Positions 56,114-64,000 of a stretch of 64,000 nt of DNA are shown one piece after another (position 1 is the stretch's first letter; the number at the start of each line of letters is the position of its first letter). Under the pieces are notes generated by a model that saw only the letters and a list, made by a program, of their open reading frames with translations, was not told the DNA's origin and did not search any database. The stretch is from Solitalea agri. Lineage in GTDB: Bacteria; Bacteroidota; Bacteroidia; Sphingobacteriales; Sphingobacteriaceae. Position numbers and translations under genes: made by a program. The stretch lies in the NCBI RefSeq assembly GCF_023914155.1, contig NZ_JAMWYS010000024.1, positions 248,001 to 312,000 on the forward strand. Reading direction: 5' to 3'.

Positions 56114-56184
56114 AGATCGAGAGTAGATTTGAACTACTGTTGAGCGTCTTGCGGACACTTGCCTAACCACTCGGCCACCCGATC
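56114..56184 (-). tRNA. tRNA-Cys(GCA)-like, copy 1
   Basis: First in the minus-strand transcript. Same tRNA sequence as copies 2, 4 and 5. The promoter must lie in 56185-56470, an AT-rich stretch in which no clear consensus pair was found. Confidence 0.85.
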
Positions 56185-56423
56185 TTGTATGTTTCTGTAT
56201 TCAAGTTCCAAACCAAAAACTATTTCTTGCCTACGAAAACGCTTAATAACTAAAAAATCAACTAGATATTTACTTAAAAAACAACATGTTAACTATAGGT
56301 TATTGAAATACTTCTTAAAGTTCTAGTTAATAAATTATATATAATTTCGATAGACTTTATAGAATGTCGGGCATTTAATACAATTGTAACAATATTTTGA
56401 TACAGTCGATTTAAAACGAAAAA

Positions 56424-56448
56424 ATCCCGCAAGCTAAGCTTGTGGGAT
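56424..56448 (-). terminator. Terminator of the alpha-oxoamine synthase gene
   Basis: Stem ATCCCGCAAGC / GCTTGTGGGAT (one G-U) with a three-base loop and a T-run on the minus strand; 26 bases after the stop at 56475. Confidence 0.8.
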
Positions 56449-56474
56449 CTATTTAAAATAAGATTATAACTATA

Positions 56475-57722
56475 CTAGCGTGGTGCAGCAAACTCTTCAG
56501 CTTCCTTATAAACACCATCCTGAAGTTTTACTTTAACTTCGCTAAAAGCACCTAGTGTACGTTGAACATCCTCCAAACTGTGAGCAGCAGTAGGAATTAA
56601 ACGTAACATCAATAATCCTTTAGGAATTACCGGATAAGTAACAATTGAGCAGAAAATGCTGTAGTTCTCTCTAAGGTCTACAATTAGGTTGGTAGCTTCT
56701 GTTAAAGAGCCATGCATGAAAACTGGGGTTACAGGGCTATTGGTTTTACCAATATCAAAACCTAATTCTTTTAAGCCGCCTTGTAACGCGTTTACAATTT
56801 CCCAGAGTTTAGCTTTTAACTGAGGATTTGTTTTCAATAACTCTAAACGTTTGCGCAAACCAACGATCATTGGCATTGGAATAGACTTGGCAAACGTTTG
56901 AGAACGCATATTATAACGCAAGAATTCAACAACCTGCTCATTGCTGGCTACAAAACCACCAATACCAGCCATTGATTTTGCAAAAGTTCCGAAGTAAACA
57001 TCAATGCCATCAATGCAATGTTGCTCTTCGTGAGTTCCAGCTCCTGTTTTGCCCATTGTTCCAAAACCATGAGCATCGTCAACTAATAAGCGGAAATTAT
57101 ATTTTTTCTTTAATTCAACAATACCTTTTAAATCACCCTGAACCCCTGACATCCCAAACACACCTTCAGTAATAACCAAAATAGCACCTGGTGTACCTTC
57201 AACTAATTTTTCAGCGCGTTGTAATTGCTTTTCAAGGCTTTCCATATCGTTATGCGTATACACATAACGTTTTCCCTGATGCAGACGAACACCATCAATG
57301 ATACATGCATGCGACTCGGCGTCGTATACAATTACATCATGACGATCAACCAAAGTATCAATGATAGAAACCATTCCCTGATAACCATAGTTTAACAGGA
57401 AAGCATCTTCAAAACCAACAAAATCAGCTAGTTCTTTCTCCAGAGCTTCGTGATTGTTAGAGTTACCCGACATCATACGTGCACCCATTGGAAGAGCTAG
57501 ACCATATTGCGCAGCACCTTCAGCATCGGCTTTACGAACTTCGGGATGATTTGCTAAACCTAAGTAGTTATTCAAACTCCATACAAGATGTTCCTTACCA
57601 CGAAACATCATATGAGGACCTATTTCTCCTTCCAATTTAGGAAACGCGAAATATCCATGAGCCCATTTCGAATGCTGCCCAATTGGACCTCTTTTCTCCT
57701 TAATCTTCTCAAAAATATCCAA
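56475..57722 (-). CDS. Alpha-oxoamine synthase family PLP enzyme
   Basis: About 415 residues, fold-type I PLP enzyme of the AONS/KBL/serine palmitoyltransferase family, which joins an amino acid with an acyl-CoA. Motifs: SLNNYLGLANHPEV, GARMMSGNSNNHEALEKELADF, VYDAESHACIIDG, VDDAHGFGTMGKTGAG and the PLP Lys in YFGTFAKSMAGIGGF. Substrate not clear; sphingolipid synthesis is one option in this phylum, amino-ketone formation another. There is no ATG near the front: I place the start at TTG 57722 (LDIFEKIKEKRGPIGQHSKW), where the protein family begins; an earlier TTG at 57761 is possible. Confidence 0.85.
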   Translation of the reverse strand: MDIFEKIKEKRGPIGQHSKWAHGYFAFPKLEGEIGPHMMFRGKEHLVWSLNNYLGLANHPEVRKADAEGAAQYGLALPMGARMMSGNSNNHEALEKELADFVGFEDAFLLNYGYQGMVSIIDTLVDRHDVIVYDAESHACIIDGVRLHQGKRYVYTHNDMESLEKQLQRAEKLVEGTPGAILVITEGVFGMSGVQGDLKGIVELKKKYNFRLLVDDAHGFGTMGKTGAGTHEEQHCIDGIDVYFGTFAKSMAGIGGFVASNEQVVEFLRYNMRSQTFAKSIPMPMIVGLRKRLELLKTNPQLKAKLWEIVNALQGGLKELGFDIGKTNSPVTPVFMHGSLTEATNLIVDLRENYSIFCSIVTYPVIPKGLLMLRLIPTAAHSLEDVQRTLGAFSEVKVKLQDGVYKEAEEFAAPR

Positions 57723-57860
57723 TGCTTTAAATTTTAGTGTTAAACCTCGTAAAGCCTGCAAAATTATAAGATAATTGCAGATTTATCAATCTGGTTATAT
57801 ATTAATGGTTTGATTATAATTTATTTACTTGTAGTAAATTTGAGCGCGTAAGTTATAAAA

Positions 57861-57881
57861 AATCCCGGTAAAACCGGGATT
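57861..57881 (-). terminator. ftsZ terminator
   Basis: Perfect 9-bp stem AATCCCGGT / ACCGGGATT with a three-base loop; TTTTTTATAA follows on the minus strand. It closes the dcw run 21 bases after ftsZ. Confidence 0.85.
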
Positions 57882-57902
57882 CCTATTATTAGAATACGTT
57901 GA

Positions 57903-59516
57903 TTAATCTACGTTATCGTGCAAAAATGAGTTATTTGGTCGAATCTCTGTCCCATCATTATCATTTGATAGAGTGAATCTAGAGATATGCTGCTCTGAAG
58001 AATGTGGAGTTTCCTTCAATTTCATATTCTTGCGAACATATGCCGGAACGTTTTCCAATTCATTCAGCCCATTATTGCTATTCAGCTTAATACTAAAGTT
58101 TTTCAGCTTCATAATCCGGTCACGCGACTGCTGCAAACTTTTCTTCATGAGCTCTTCTTCCGAAAGATCTTCATTAAAGTTTATTGGCTCAATTACCTCC
58201 GGTTCCGGTTGCTCAATGACTTCAACTTTAGGCTCTTCTTTAATTTTATTGCTAACAGTAAACTCGAATGTATGGTTTGAAGCCTGTGTATCATTTGATT
58301 CAACTCCAAACAAATCAAACATTGAAACTTGACGTAATGAAGGAGCAGGCTGAGTTTGAACATTTATCTTCGGAGTCTGCGGCTCGGGATCACTTACCTT
58401 AATCGAAGGCTCTAATGATTTGTTTTTTAGCGTATTAACAAAACTTTCCGCTTCTCTGACAGGATCGTCATTTAAATTGATAACAATACGCTCCGGTTCT
58501 TGTGGAACAACAGGCTGTTCTACAATTACTTTCTCCGCACTAGTTTCATCTCGCTGTGATCGAGTGTTAAAACCTGTTGCAATTAGCGTTACTGAAATTG
58601 CTTCACCTAAAGATTCATCGTTACAATTCCCCCAAATAATATCGGCCGTTGCTCCTGCTTTTGATTGGATGTAATCAGTAATCTCTGATACTTCATCCAT
58701 TAATACTTCTTTAACACCAGAAGTAATATTTAACAGAATATAACGTGCGCCTTCAATTTCGTTATCATTTAACAATGGCGAAGCCATGGCTCCTTCTACT
58801 GCTTTACGGGCACGATTTTCACCTTCGGCAGCACATGAACCCATAATAGCCACACCACTGTCTTTCATAACAGTTTTAACGTCTTCAAAGTCGACATTAA
58901 TATAGCCGGCAACAGTTATAATTTCGGCGATACCTTTAGAAGCCGTAGTTAACACATTATCAGCCTGAGCAAATGCATTTTTCAACTCAAGATTACCACA
59001 CATTTGACGAACCTTCTCATTTGAGATGACCAAAAGAGTGTCGACATTTTTCTTAAGTTCTTCCAAACCCTGATCAGCCTGTACTTTACGGCGAGGGCCT
59101 TCAAATTTAAAAGGCGTAGTAACAATACCAACGGTAAGAATACCCATATCCTTTGCAGCTTTTGCAATAATTGGGCTGGCTCCTGTACCTGTTCCACCGC
59201 CCATTCCGGCGGTAATAAACACCATTTTGGTATTGCTTCCCAGCATTTCGCGCAGTTGTTCTACGTTTTCAATGGCTGAGTTACGACCCACTTCAGGTAT
59301 TGAGCCTGCGCCACGGCCTTCTGTTAAACTTGCTCCTAACTGTACTTTATTAGGAATGGGGCTTAACTCCAGCGCCTGGGCGTCGGTATTACAGATAATG
59401 AAGTCAACTCCTTTTATACCCTGGCGGTACATGTGATTGACTGCGTTTCCACCTCCACCTCCAACACCGATCACTTTGATAATCGATGATTTTTCTTTGT
59501 ACATTTCGAATTCCAT
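57903..59516 (-). CDS. ftsZ: Cell division protein FtsZ
   Basis: Tubulin-like GTPase that forms the Z-ring. 537 residues, long because of an extended disordered region. The GTPase core (about 12-325) has VIGVGGGGGNAVNHM, the tubulin signature GGGTGTGA at 106-113 and NTDAQAL. The linker (about 340-490) is acidic with Pro/Glu repeats (EQPEPEVIEPINFNEDLSEEE). The C-terminus (RFTLSNDNDGTEIRPNNSFLHDNVD) holds the FtsA-binding peptide. Last gene of the dcw run. Confidence 0.97.
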   Translation of the reverse strand: MEFEMYKEKSSIIKVIGVGGGGGNAVNHMYRQGIKGVDFIICNTDAQALELSPIPNKVQLGASLTEGRGAGSIPEVGRNSAIENVEQLREMLGSNTKMVFITAGMGGGTGTGASPIIAKAAKDMGILTVGIVTTPFKFEGPRRKVQADQGLEELKKNVDTLLVISNEKVRQMCGNLELKNAFAQADNVLTTASKGIAEIITVAGYINVDFEDVKTVMKDSGVAIMGSCAAEGENRARKAVEGAMASPLLNDNEIEGARYILLNITSGVKEVLMDEVSEITDYIQSKAGATADIIWGNCNDESLGEAISVTLIATGFNTRSQRDETSAEKVIVEQPVVPQEPERIVINLNDDPVREAESFVNTLKNKSLEPSIKVSDPEPQTPKINVQTQPAPSLRQVSMFDLFGVESNDTQASNHTFEFTVSNKIKEEPKVEVIEQPEPEVIEPINFNEDLSEEELMKKSLQQSRDRIMKLKNFSIKLNSNNGLNELENVPAYVRKNMKLKETPHSSEQHISRFTLSNDNDGTEIRPNNSFLHDNVD

Positions 59517-59699
59517 TATCCTGATGTTTAAGCGACGTAAATTGTTGAATTCTTATTTAACATGTAATAATAGCGATTTTAATGCCTTTTTTGGCCTTCA
59601 GAACCTCCCAATGTGGAAAACCCCGGCCATTGTTGATAATTATTGACATTTTATTCACCTATTTCTATCGTATAAGTATGTTCTTAATTCGAATGCTAC
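59517..59699. other. ftsA-ftsZ intergenic region
   Basis: 183 bases with no gene. This is a long gap in an otherwise tight run, so ftsZ may have its own promoter or an untranslated leader here. No clear consensus pair was recognised. Confidence 0.4.
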
Positions 59700-61007
59700 T
59701 TATTTCAGATAATCTTTATCATCAATATCCTCACGAATAAATTCTTTTATAGGATCGATGAATTTCTTCAGCCATTGTTTTCTGTCGGCCTGAGGATGAT
59801 GCACCTGAGGGTCAGCCGCAGGCATTTGATCATTTCTTGCTCTATCCTCTTCAAGAGCCTGTAAGCCTTTTATTACCAATCCAATACCTGTTGCGTACAT
59901 TGGACTAGCCACTTCCGCATGATTTGATTTGGCTATATGTTCATTCGGATAACCAATACGTGAATCCAAACCGGTAATATATTCTACCAGTTGAGGCAAA
60001 TGCTTCAGCTGTGAACCACCTCCGGTTAATACAATTCCTGCAATTAGTTTCTTTTCATACCCTGAACACTGAATCTCATAGTATACATGCTCGATAATTT
60101 CTTCCATACGAGCCTGAATAATATAAGCCAAGTTACGTACCGACACTTCTTTGGGTTGACGGCCTTTAACTGGGCTAGGAATAGAGATAATCTCGTTTTC
60201 AGCATTTTCATCGGCTAATGCCGAACCGAAACGCGTTTTCAACACCTCTGCCTGTGCTTTTAAAATAGATAAGCCTTCTACAACGTCTTCAGTAACAATA
60301 TTTCCTCCTAAAGGAATCACCGCCGTATGACGAATAATGCCACGATAGAAAATAGCTACATCGGTTGTTCCACCACCGATATCCACCAAAACAACTCCGG
60401 CTTCTTTTTCTTCAGGACTCAACACTGCCTCAGCAGATGCTAATGGCTCAAGAATAATATCATCATAGCCTAAAGCAGCTTTATCAGCACACTTTATAAT
60501 ATTTTGTACTGATGTTACCTGCCCGGTAATAATGTGAAAATTAGCTTCCATTCGAACTCCTGACATGCCCACCGGATCAACAATCCCTGGTTCGTTATCA
60601 ATCACGTATTCTTGTGGAAGCACATGAATAATTTTTTCACCGGGATTCATCGCCAATTTGTGCATATCTGAAATCAGTTTATCCACATCGGCGTGACTGA
60701 TCTCTTCATTTGTATTACTACGAGTAAGCATACCACGGTGCTGATGGCTTTTAATATGCTGCCCTGCAATACCAATATTTACCACGCGAATTTCTACATT
60801 CGATTTCAACTCAGCCATTTCCACAGCCTCCCGAATACCTCGAACAGTTTTTTCGATATTGGTTACCGTTCCGCGACTCACGCCCGGAGAATCGGCTTTA
60901 CCCATACCTAACACTTCTATCTTTCCATGCTCGGTTCTGCGTCCAACAATAACGCAGATTTTTGTAGTACCTATGTCTAATCCAACAATTATATCTGAGT
61001 GCTCCAT
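59700..61007 (-). CDS. ftsA: Cell division protein FtsA
   Basis: Actin-like protein that anchors FtsZ to the membrane. 435 residues: DIIVGLDIGTTKICVIVGR (phosphate 1), VLVDIGGGTTDVAIF (phosphate 2), GIVLTGGGSQLKHLPQLVEY (adenosine), and a 1C-domain between. The C-terminus has KQWLKKFIDPIKEFIREDI, an amphipathic helix that should bind the membrane. Two bases separate it from ftsQ. Confidence 0.97.
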   Translation of the reverse strand: MEHSDIIVGLDIGTTKICVIVGRRTEHGKIEVLGMGKADSPGVSRGTVTNIEKTVRGIREAVEMAELKSNVEIRVVNIGIAGQHIKSHQHRGMLTRSNTNEEISHADVDKLISDMHKLAMNPGEKIIHVLPQEYVIDNEPGIVDPVGMSGVRMEANFHIITGQVTSVQNIIKCADKAALGYDDIILEPLASAEAVLSPEEKEAGVVLVDIGGGTTDVAIFYRGIIRHTAVIPLGGNIVTEDVVEGLSILKAQAEVLKTRFGSALADENAENEIISIPSPVKGRQPKEVSVRNLAYIIQARMEEIIEHVYYEIQCSGYEKKLIAGIVLTGGGSQLKHLPQLVEYITGLDSRIGYPNEHIAKSNHAEVASPMYATGIGLVIKGLQALEEDRARNDQMPAADPQVHHPQADRKQWLKKFIDPIKEFIREDIDDKDYLK

Positions 61008-61009
61008 AA

Positions 61010-61846
61010 CTAATTAATTCTTGTGCTGTCTGTTTTCGTTGTATCGGTTGATGTTATATGTTCTTTAATCAGGGTATCGCGTATACCAATAACCTGATTG
61101 TTGTATTTTATATTGATGACTTTATAATGCTCCCAGCCAACACGAGGAAGCGCTTTTTTATAAAACACCATTAGATTATTCATTCTTCTTTCAAGATCTT
61201 CAGTATCTCCCACTAAAATTTTTTGCTCGCCTACGCGTGGAACAAGTACCAACTCTGCATTTTCATTGATATACGCCTGAATGATCTGTGCTTTCCAAAA
61301 TTCATTTTTATCATTATCAATGAACTTTGCGATATCATAAATGGCTTTCGCTGACGCAGTTTTCAACGTATCATTATTCCCCGGTACTTCATCTATATTA
61401 CCGTTGGCGACCAACACTCTCGGCGAGAAATTCAACGAAAGCGGCATTTTACGGCCGTTCTTGTCGATATAAAAGCTCTGATAATTTTTATTGATAATGC
61501 GAACTAACGGTTCTCTTTGGGTAACATTTACCCTCACCATCCCATCTAAATCAATAAATATATCAGCACGCTCAACGTATGGATTCATTTTAACGGCACG
61601 TTCAATTTGCTCAACCGGAATTTGATCTAAAGGGCGAGAAACAAACTGAGGCAACACCCTGTTCATCAACGTCAGGATATCCCCTTTTTCCACTAAAAAG
61701 TTCTTGCCTTCAATATTAATCTTTACGCCTTTGCAAACGGTTGTATCCTGACGCTTGGAAACAAAACTTAATAGTACAACCAATCCTGCCAGACTCAATG
61801 TCCAGGCAGTTAAGGCAAATACTCGTTTCCAATTGATTCTTTTCAT
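61010..61846 (-). CDS. ftsQ: Cell division protein FtsQ
   Basis: Bitopic divisome protein of about 278 residues. A short cytoplasmic N-terminus (MKRINWKRVF), one membrane segment (ALTAWTLSLAGLVVLLSF), a POTRA-type domain (KGVKINIEGKNFLVEKGDILTLMN...VEQIERAVKMNPYVERADIFIDLDGMVRVNVTQREPLVRI) and the FtsQ beta-domain. The ATG at 61846 is used; the open frame reaches a TTG four codons earlier. Ends in a Thr/Ser-rich tail. Placed between murC and ftsA as expected. Confidence 0.93.
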   Translation of the reverse strand: MKRINWKRVFALTAWTLSLAGLVVLLSFVSKRQDTTVCKGVKINIEGKNFLVEKGDILTLMNRVLPQFVSRPLDQIPVEQIERAVKMNPYVERADIFIDLDGMVRVNVTQREPLVRIINKNYQSFYIDKNGRKMPLSLNFSPRVLVANGNIDEVPGNNDTLKTASAKAIYDIAKFIDNDKNEFWKAQIIQAYINENAELVLVPRVGEQKILVGDTEDLERRMNNLMVFYKKALPRVGWEHYKVINIKYNNQVIGIRDTLIKEHITSTDTTKTDSTRIN

Positions 61847-61935
61847 ACTTACTGTCAATAGACCATAGTCGATGGACCATGGTTTCTTATATATTTTTAT
61901 ACCCCATGGACTTATTGACCATGGACTATTAACTT

Positions 61936-63297
61936 CTAACTCAATTTCTTCCTTAATGGCTCAACCAGTGTATCTATATCGCCAGCACCCACAGTTACTA
62001 AAACTTCGATATTATCGCTATTAATTAAATCAACCAAATTGGCTTTTGAACACAATTGCTTGTTGCTAATGGTTACCATATCAAGTACCATTTGAGAATT
62101 TACCCCTTCAATTGGAAGTTCACGTGCCGGATAGATATCCAGTAAGTAAAGCTCATCGGCCTTACTCAGACTTGCGGCAAACTCTGGAGCAAAATCGCGG
62201 GTGCGAGTAAACAAATGAGGCTGGAAAACAACTGTCATTTTCTTACCCGGGTACAATTGACGAACTGAATTTAAACAGGCATTTAGCTCTTCAGGGTGAT
62301 GCGCATAGTCATCAATATAAACCAGGTTTTCTGATTTAATAATATATTCGAATCTGCGTTTTACTCCTCTGAACGAAGCAAGCGCCTTACGAATTTTATC
62401 TTCTTCAATCTTTAATTCAAGCGCCACACGGACTGCAGCAACTGAGTTTTCAACGTTATGTAAACCAGGCAAACCCAGGTTCAAATCTTTGATGGTTTTA
62501 TCAGCAGAAACGTAGTCGTAGTAATAGTTTCCGTTTTCAATACGTATATTCTCTGCACGTATATCGGCATTTACATTTTCAACAGCATATGAAACACCTG
62601 CATGGTTAAGCGGAAGGTCTTTTTTATGAATCAACACCCCGTCTTCACTTAATTGTGATGCAAAAAGATTAAACGATTCATGCAGATGAGAAGCATCACC
62701 ATAAATATCCAAATGATCCGCATCCATTGATGTTACAACTGCAATATCAGGATGAAGCGTTAAGAATGAGCGATCGAACTCATCAGCTTCCACCACCATT
62801 ACATTATTTTCACCTAATAAAAGGTTAGTATTGTAATTAGAGCTGATTCCACCTAAAAAAGCCGAACAATCATAGCCCGAATGTTTTAAAACATGCGCAA
62901 TGATTGTTGAAGTAGTAGTTTTACCATGAGTACCAGCTACTGCGATGCAGAAGCTACCCTGGCTGATAATTCCTAACACCTGCGAGCGCTTTTTAAGCTC
63001 ATAACCCGCACTCTTAAAGTAATTCAGAATTGGGCTGTCTTTAGGAATTGCCGGGGTATAGATGATCAGTATATCTTCAGAAACAGCGTTTTCGTTAAAT
63101 GGGGCCGTAATATTATTAACCTCATCGATATAAGTAACCGGAATACCCTCACTCACTAATTCTTTAGTCAATGGGGTTTCTGTACGGTCATAGCCAGCAA
63201 CTGTGCAACCACGGTGCTTAAACCAACGTGCAAGTCCACTCATGCCAATTCCGCCAATTCCAACCAAATAAACTTTACTAATCGACTCCAGTTTCAT
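61936..63297 (-). CDS. murC: UDP-N-acetylmuramate--L-alanine ligase MurC
   Basis: Adds L-Ala to UDP-MurNAc in peptidoglycan synthesis. About 453 residues. Motifs: VYLVGIGGIGMSGLARWF (UDP binding), AGTHGKTTTSTIIAHVL (ATP P-loop), VEADEFDRSFL, YIDDYAHHPEELNA and HLFTRTRDF. The ATG at 63297 is the family start; the frame opening at 63357 runs through a GAGATTT repeat and is not used. It lies between murG and ftsQ. Confidence 0.96.
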   Translation of the reverse strand: MKLESISKVYLVGIGGIGMSGLARWFKHRGCTVAGYDRTETPLTKELVSEGIPVTYIDEVNNITAPFNENAVSEDILIIYTPAIPKDSPILNYFKSAGYELKKRSQVLGIISQGSFCIAVAGTHGKTTTSTIIAHVLKHSGYDCSAFLGGISSNYNTNLLLGENNVMVVEADEFDRSFLTLHPDIAVVTSMDADHLDIYGDASHLHESFNLFASQLSEDGVLIHKKDLPLNHAGVSYAVENVNADIRAENIRIENGNYYYDYVSADKTIKDLNLGLPGLHNVENSVAAVRVALELKIEEDKIRKALASFRGVKRRFEYIIKSENLVYIDDYAHHPEELNACLNSVRQLYPGKKMTVVFQPHLFTRTRDFAPEFAASLSKADELYLLDIYPARELPIEGVNSQMVLDMVTISNKQLCSKANLVDLINSDNIEVLVTVGAGDIDTLVEPLRKKLS

Positions 63298-63299
63298 TC

Positions 63300-63330
63300 T
63301 TATTTGAGATTTGAGATTTGAGAGGTCAGA
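63300..63330. repeat. Short GAGATTT tandem repeat before murC
   Basis: Three units of (T)TGAGAT(T) at about 63305-63322 directly upstream of the murC ATG. A similar low-complexity stretch made of GACCATGG-like words fills the murC-ftsQ gap (about 61860-61926). Confidence 0.6.
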
Positions 63331-63444
63331 CTTGAGAATTAATATCTCTTGATCCAACGAAAACTCATTTCTTTATTTTTCTAACCTGAGATTTAGATCC
63401 GGAATTTTGCATAATTCTCTTATCTAATCTCTCCTACCTTGTAT

Positions 63445-64000
63445 CTACTTAACTAATTTTAATATCTCTTTTGCTATTACATCAGCTGAGTTTTTCAAGC
63501 CTAATGCCGCTATATTTTGCGATAGTTTTGCTTTCTTCTCCTCATTGCCAATTAAACGCAATGCAACAGGAACCAATTCAGTTTTTGCAACATCATCTTT
63601 AACCAGTATAGCTGCTTGTTTATTAACCAAAGCCATCGCATTTTTTGTTTGATGATCTTCCGCCACATTTGGAGAAGGCACCAATACTGCCGGCTTTTTT
63701 ACCAGACATAGCTCTGAAATGGTACTTGCCCCGGCTCTTGCAACAATAACATCTGCCAAAGCATAAGCAAGGTCAACTCTAGAAACAAATTCCATCAGTT
63801 TTACATTTGGAAATTCAGCCTCATTAAATTGCTGCTTCAGCGTATTGTAATAAAACTTGCCACATTGCCAGATCAATTGAATTTCCTGATCTCTGAATGA
63901 CTCCAGGTGATTCAGAATACTTTCATTCAACGTGCGGGCACCTAAGCTTCCACCCGTTAAAAAAATTGTTTTCTTATTAGCTGAAAGTCCGAAGAAAGCA
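63445..64000 (-). CDS. murG: MurG N-acetylglucosaminyltransferase, 3' part
   Basis: Makes lipid II by adding GlcNAc to lipid I at the inner membrane face. Only the C-terminal half is in the window: the frame is open to base 64000 and reads AFFGLSANKKTIFLTGGSLGARTLNES at the edge. GGSLGAR, LIWQCGKFYY, EFVSRVDLAYALADVIVARAGASTISELC and KPAVLVPSPNVAEDHQTKNA are the MurG donor-binding motifs. The 5' part lies beyond the window. Confidence 0.95.
   Translation of the reverse strand, partial: AFFGLSANKKTIFLTGGSLGARTLNESILNHLESFRDQEIQLIWQCGKFYYNTLKQQFNEAEFPNVKLMEFVSRVDLAYALADVIVARAGASTISELCLVKKPAVLVPSPNVAEDHQTKNAMALVNKQAAILVKDDVAKTELVPVALRLIGNEEKKAKLSQNIAALGLKNSADVIAKEILKLVK

Noticed and set aside
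55740-56184. Regular 93/94-bp repeat that could be taken for a CRISPR-like array
   Set aside because: Repeats are 71 nt, spacers are nearly identical to each other, and the repeat folds as a complete tRNA; no cas genes are nearby.
56891-56900. Another CAAACGTTTG word as a LacI operator
   Set aside because: It is inside the coding sequence of the alpha-oxoamine synthase gene, far from a promoter, and fits codons for a conserved segment.

Overview
The window looks like the chromosome of an AT-rich Bacteroidetes, most likely order Sphingobacteriales (Pedobacter/Solitalea-like). The reasons are a tmRNA tag ending ENNYALAA, a PorP/SprF protein paired with a giant PKD adhesin carrying a type IX secretion (T9SS) gliding-type C-terminus, a histone H1-like protein, Bacteroidetes-type promoters (TTTG-N19-TAnnTTTG) and many SusC-era style secreted enzymes. 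The genus cannot be fixed from this window alone.

Layout. 1-4.2 kb: molybdenum cofactor genes (moaE, moaD, a TSUP transporter and a moeB-rhodanese fusion on the minus strand; a small unknown gene plus moaA on the plus strand). 4.35-4.75 kb: ssrA (tmRNA) with its promoter and terminator. 4.8-5.8 kb: a gene-free patch built from dispersed and tandem repeats. 5.8-18.5 kb: an accessory block with a small unknown protein, a Cys-tailed secreted protein, a PorP/SprF protein and a 2,950-residue PKD/Ig-like T9SS protein. Similar hairpin terminators flank it. 18-22.4 kb: a MazG-like protein, an alpha-L-fucosidase gene broken by an in-frame amber codon, a VOC protein, a gene remnant, a lipocalin-like lipoprotein and a beta-barrel protein. 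22.5-28.8 kb: a TPR histidine kinase/LuxR regulator pair, ferritin, DUF983, AraC and YceH. 28.9-33.5 kb: an accessory island of small lipoproteins, gene fragments and two toxin-antitoxin modules (TacAT-like and HigBA-like). 33.6-44.9 kb: carbohydrate functions (periplasmic trehalase, LacI regulator, DUF3472 protein, Gfo/Idh oxidoreductase, NahK-like kinase, lactonase) plus a degenerate DEAD-box protein. 45-55 kb: mostly housekeeping genes (a frameshifted DJ-1/PfpI gene, M48 peptidase, tyrS, ligA, dapA, histone H1-like, truncated haemoglobin). 55.7-56.2 kb: five tandem tRNA-Cys(GCA)-like genes, all with an unusual C at position 33. 56.4-64 kb: an alpha-oxoamine synthase-type enzyme, then ftsZ, ftsA, ftsQ, murC and the 3' part of murG, in the classical dcw order on the minus strand.

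How the genes fit together. MoaA, MoaD, MoaE and the MoeB-like enzyme cover the first steps of molybdopterin synthesis; moaC, moeA and mogA are not in the window. The PorP/SprF protein sits three bases after the giant adhesin gene and is probably its secretion or surface partner. Two CAAACGTTTG operators 32 bp apart in front of the oxidoreductase gene suggest that the nearby LacI regulator controls the local carbohydrate genes. No complete insertion sequence, CRISPR array or rRNA gene was seen. The most unusual signals are the C33 tRNA array, a dispersed repeat whose hairpin shows compensatory changes, six copies of an 11-bp tandem repeat, and several recently broken genes.
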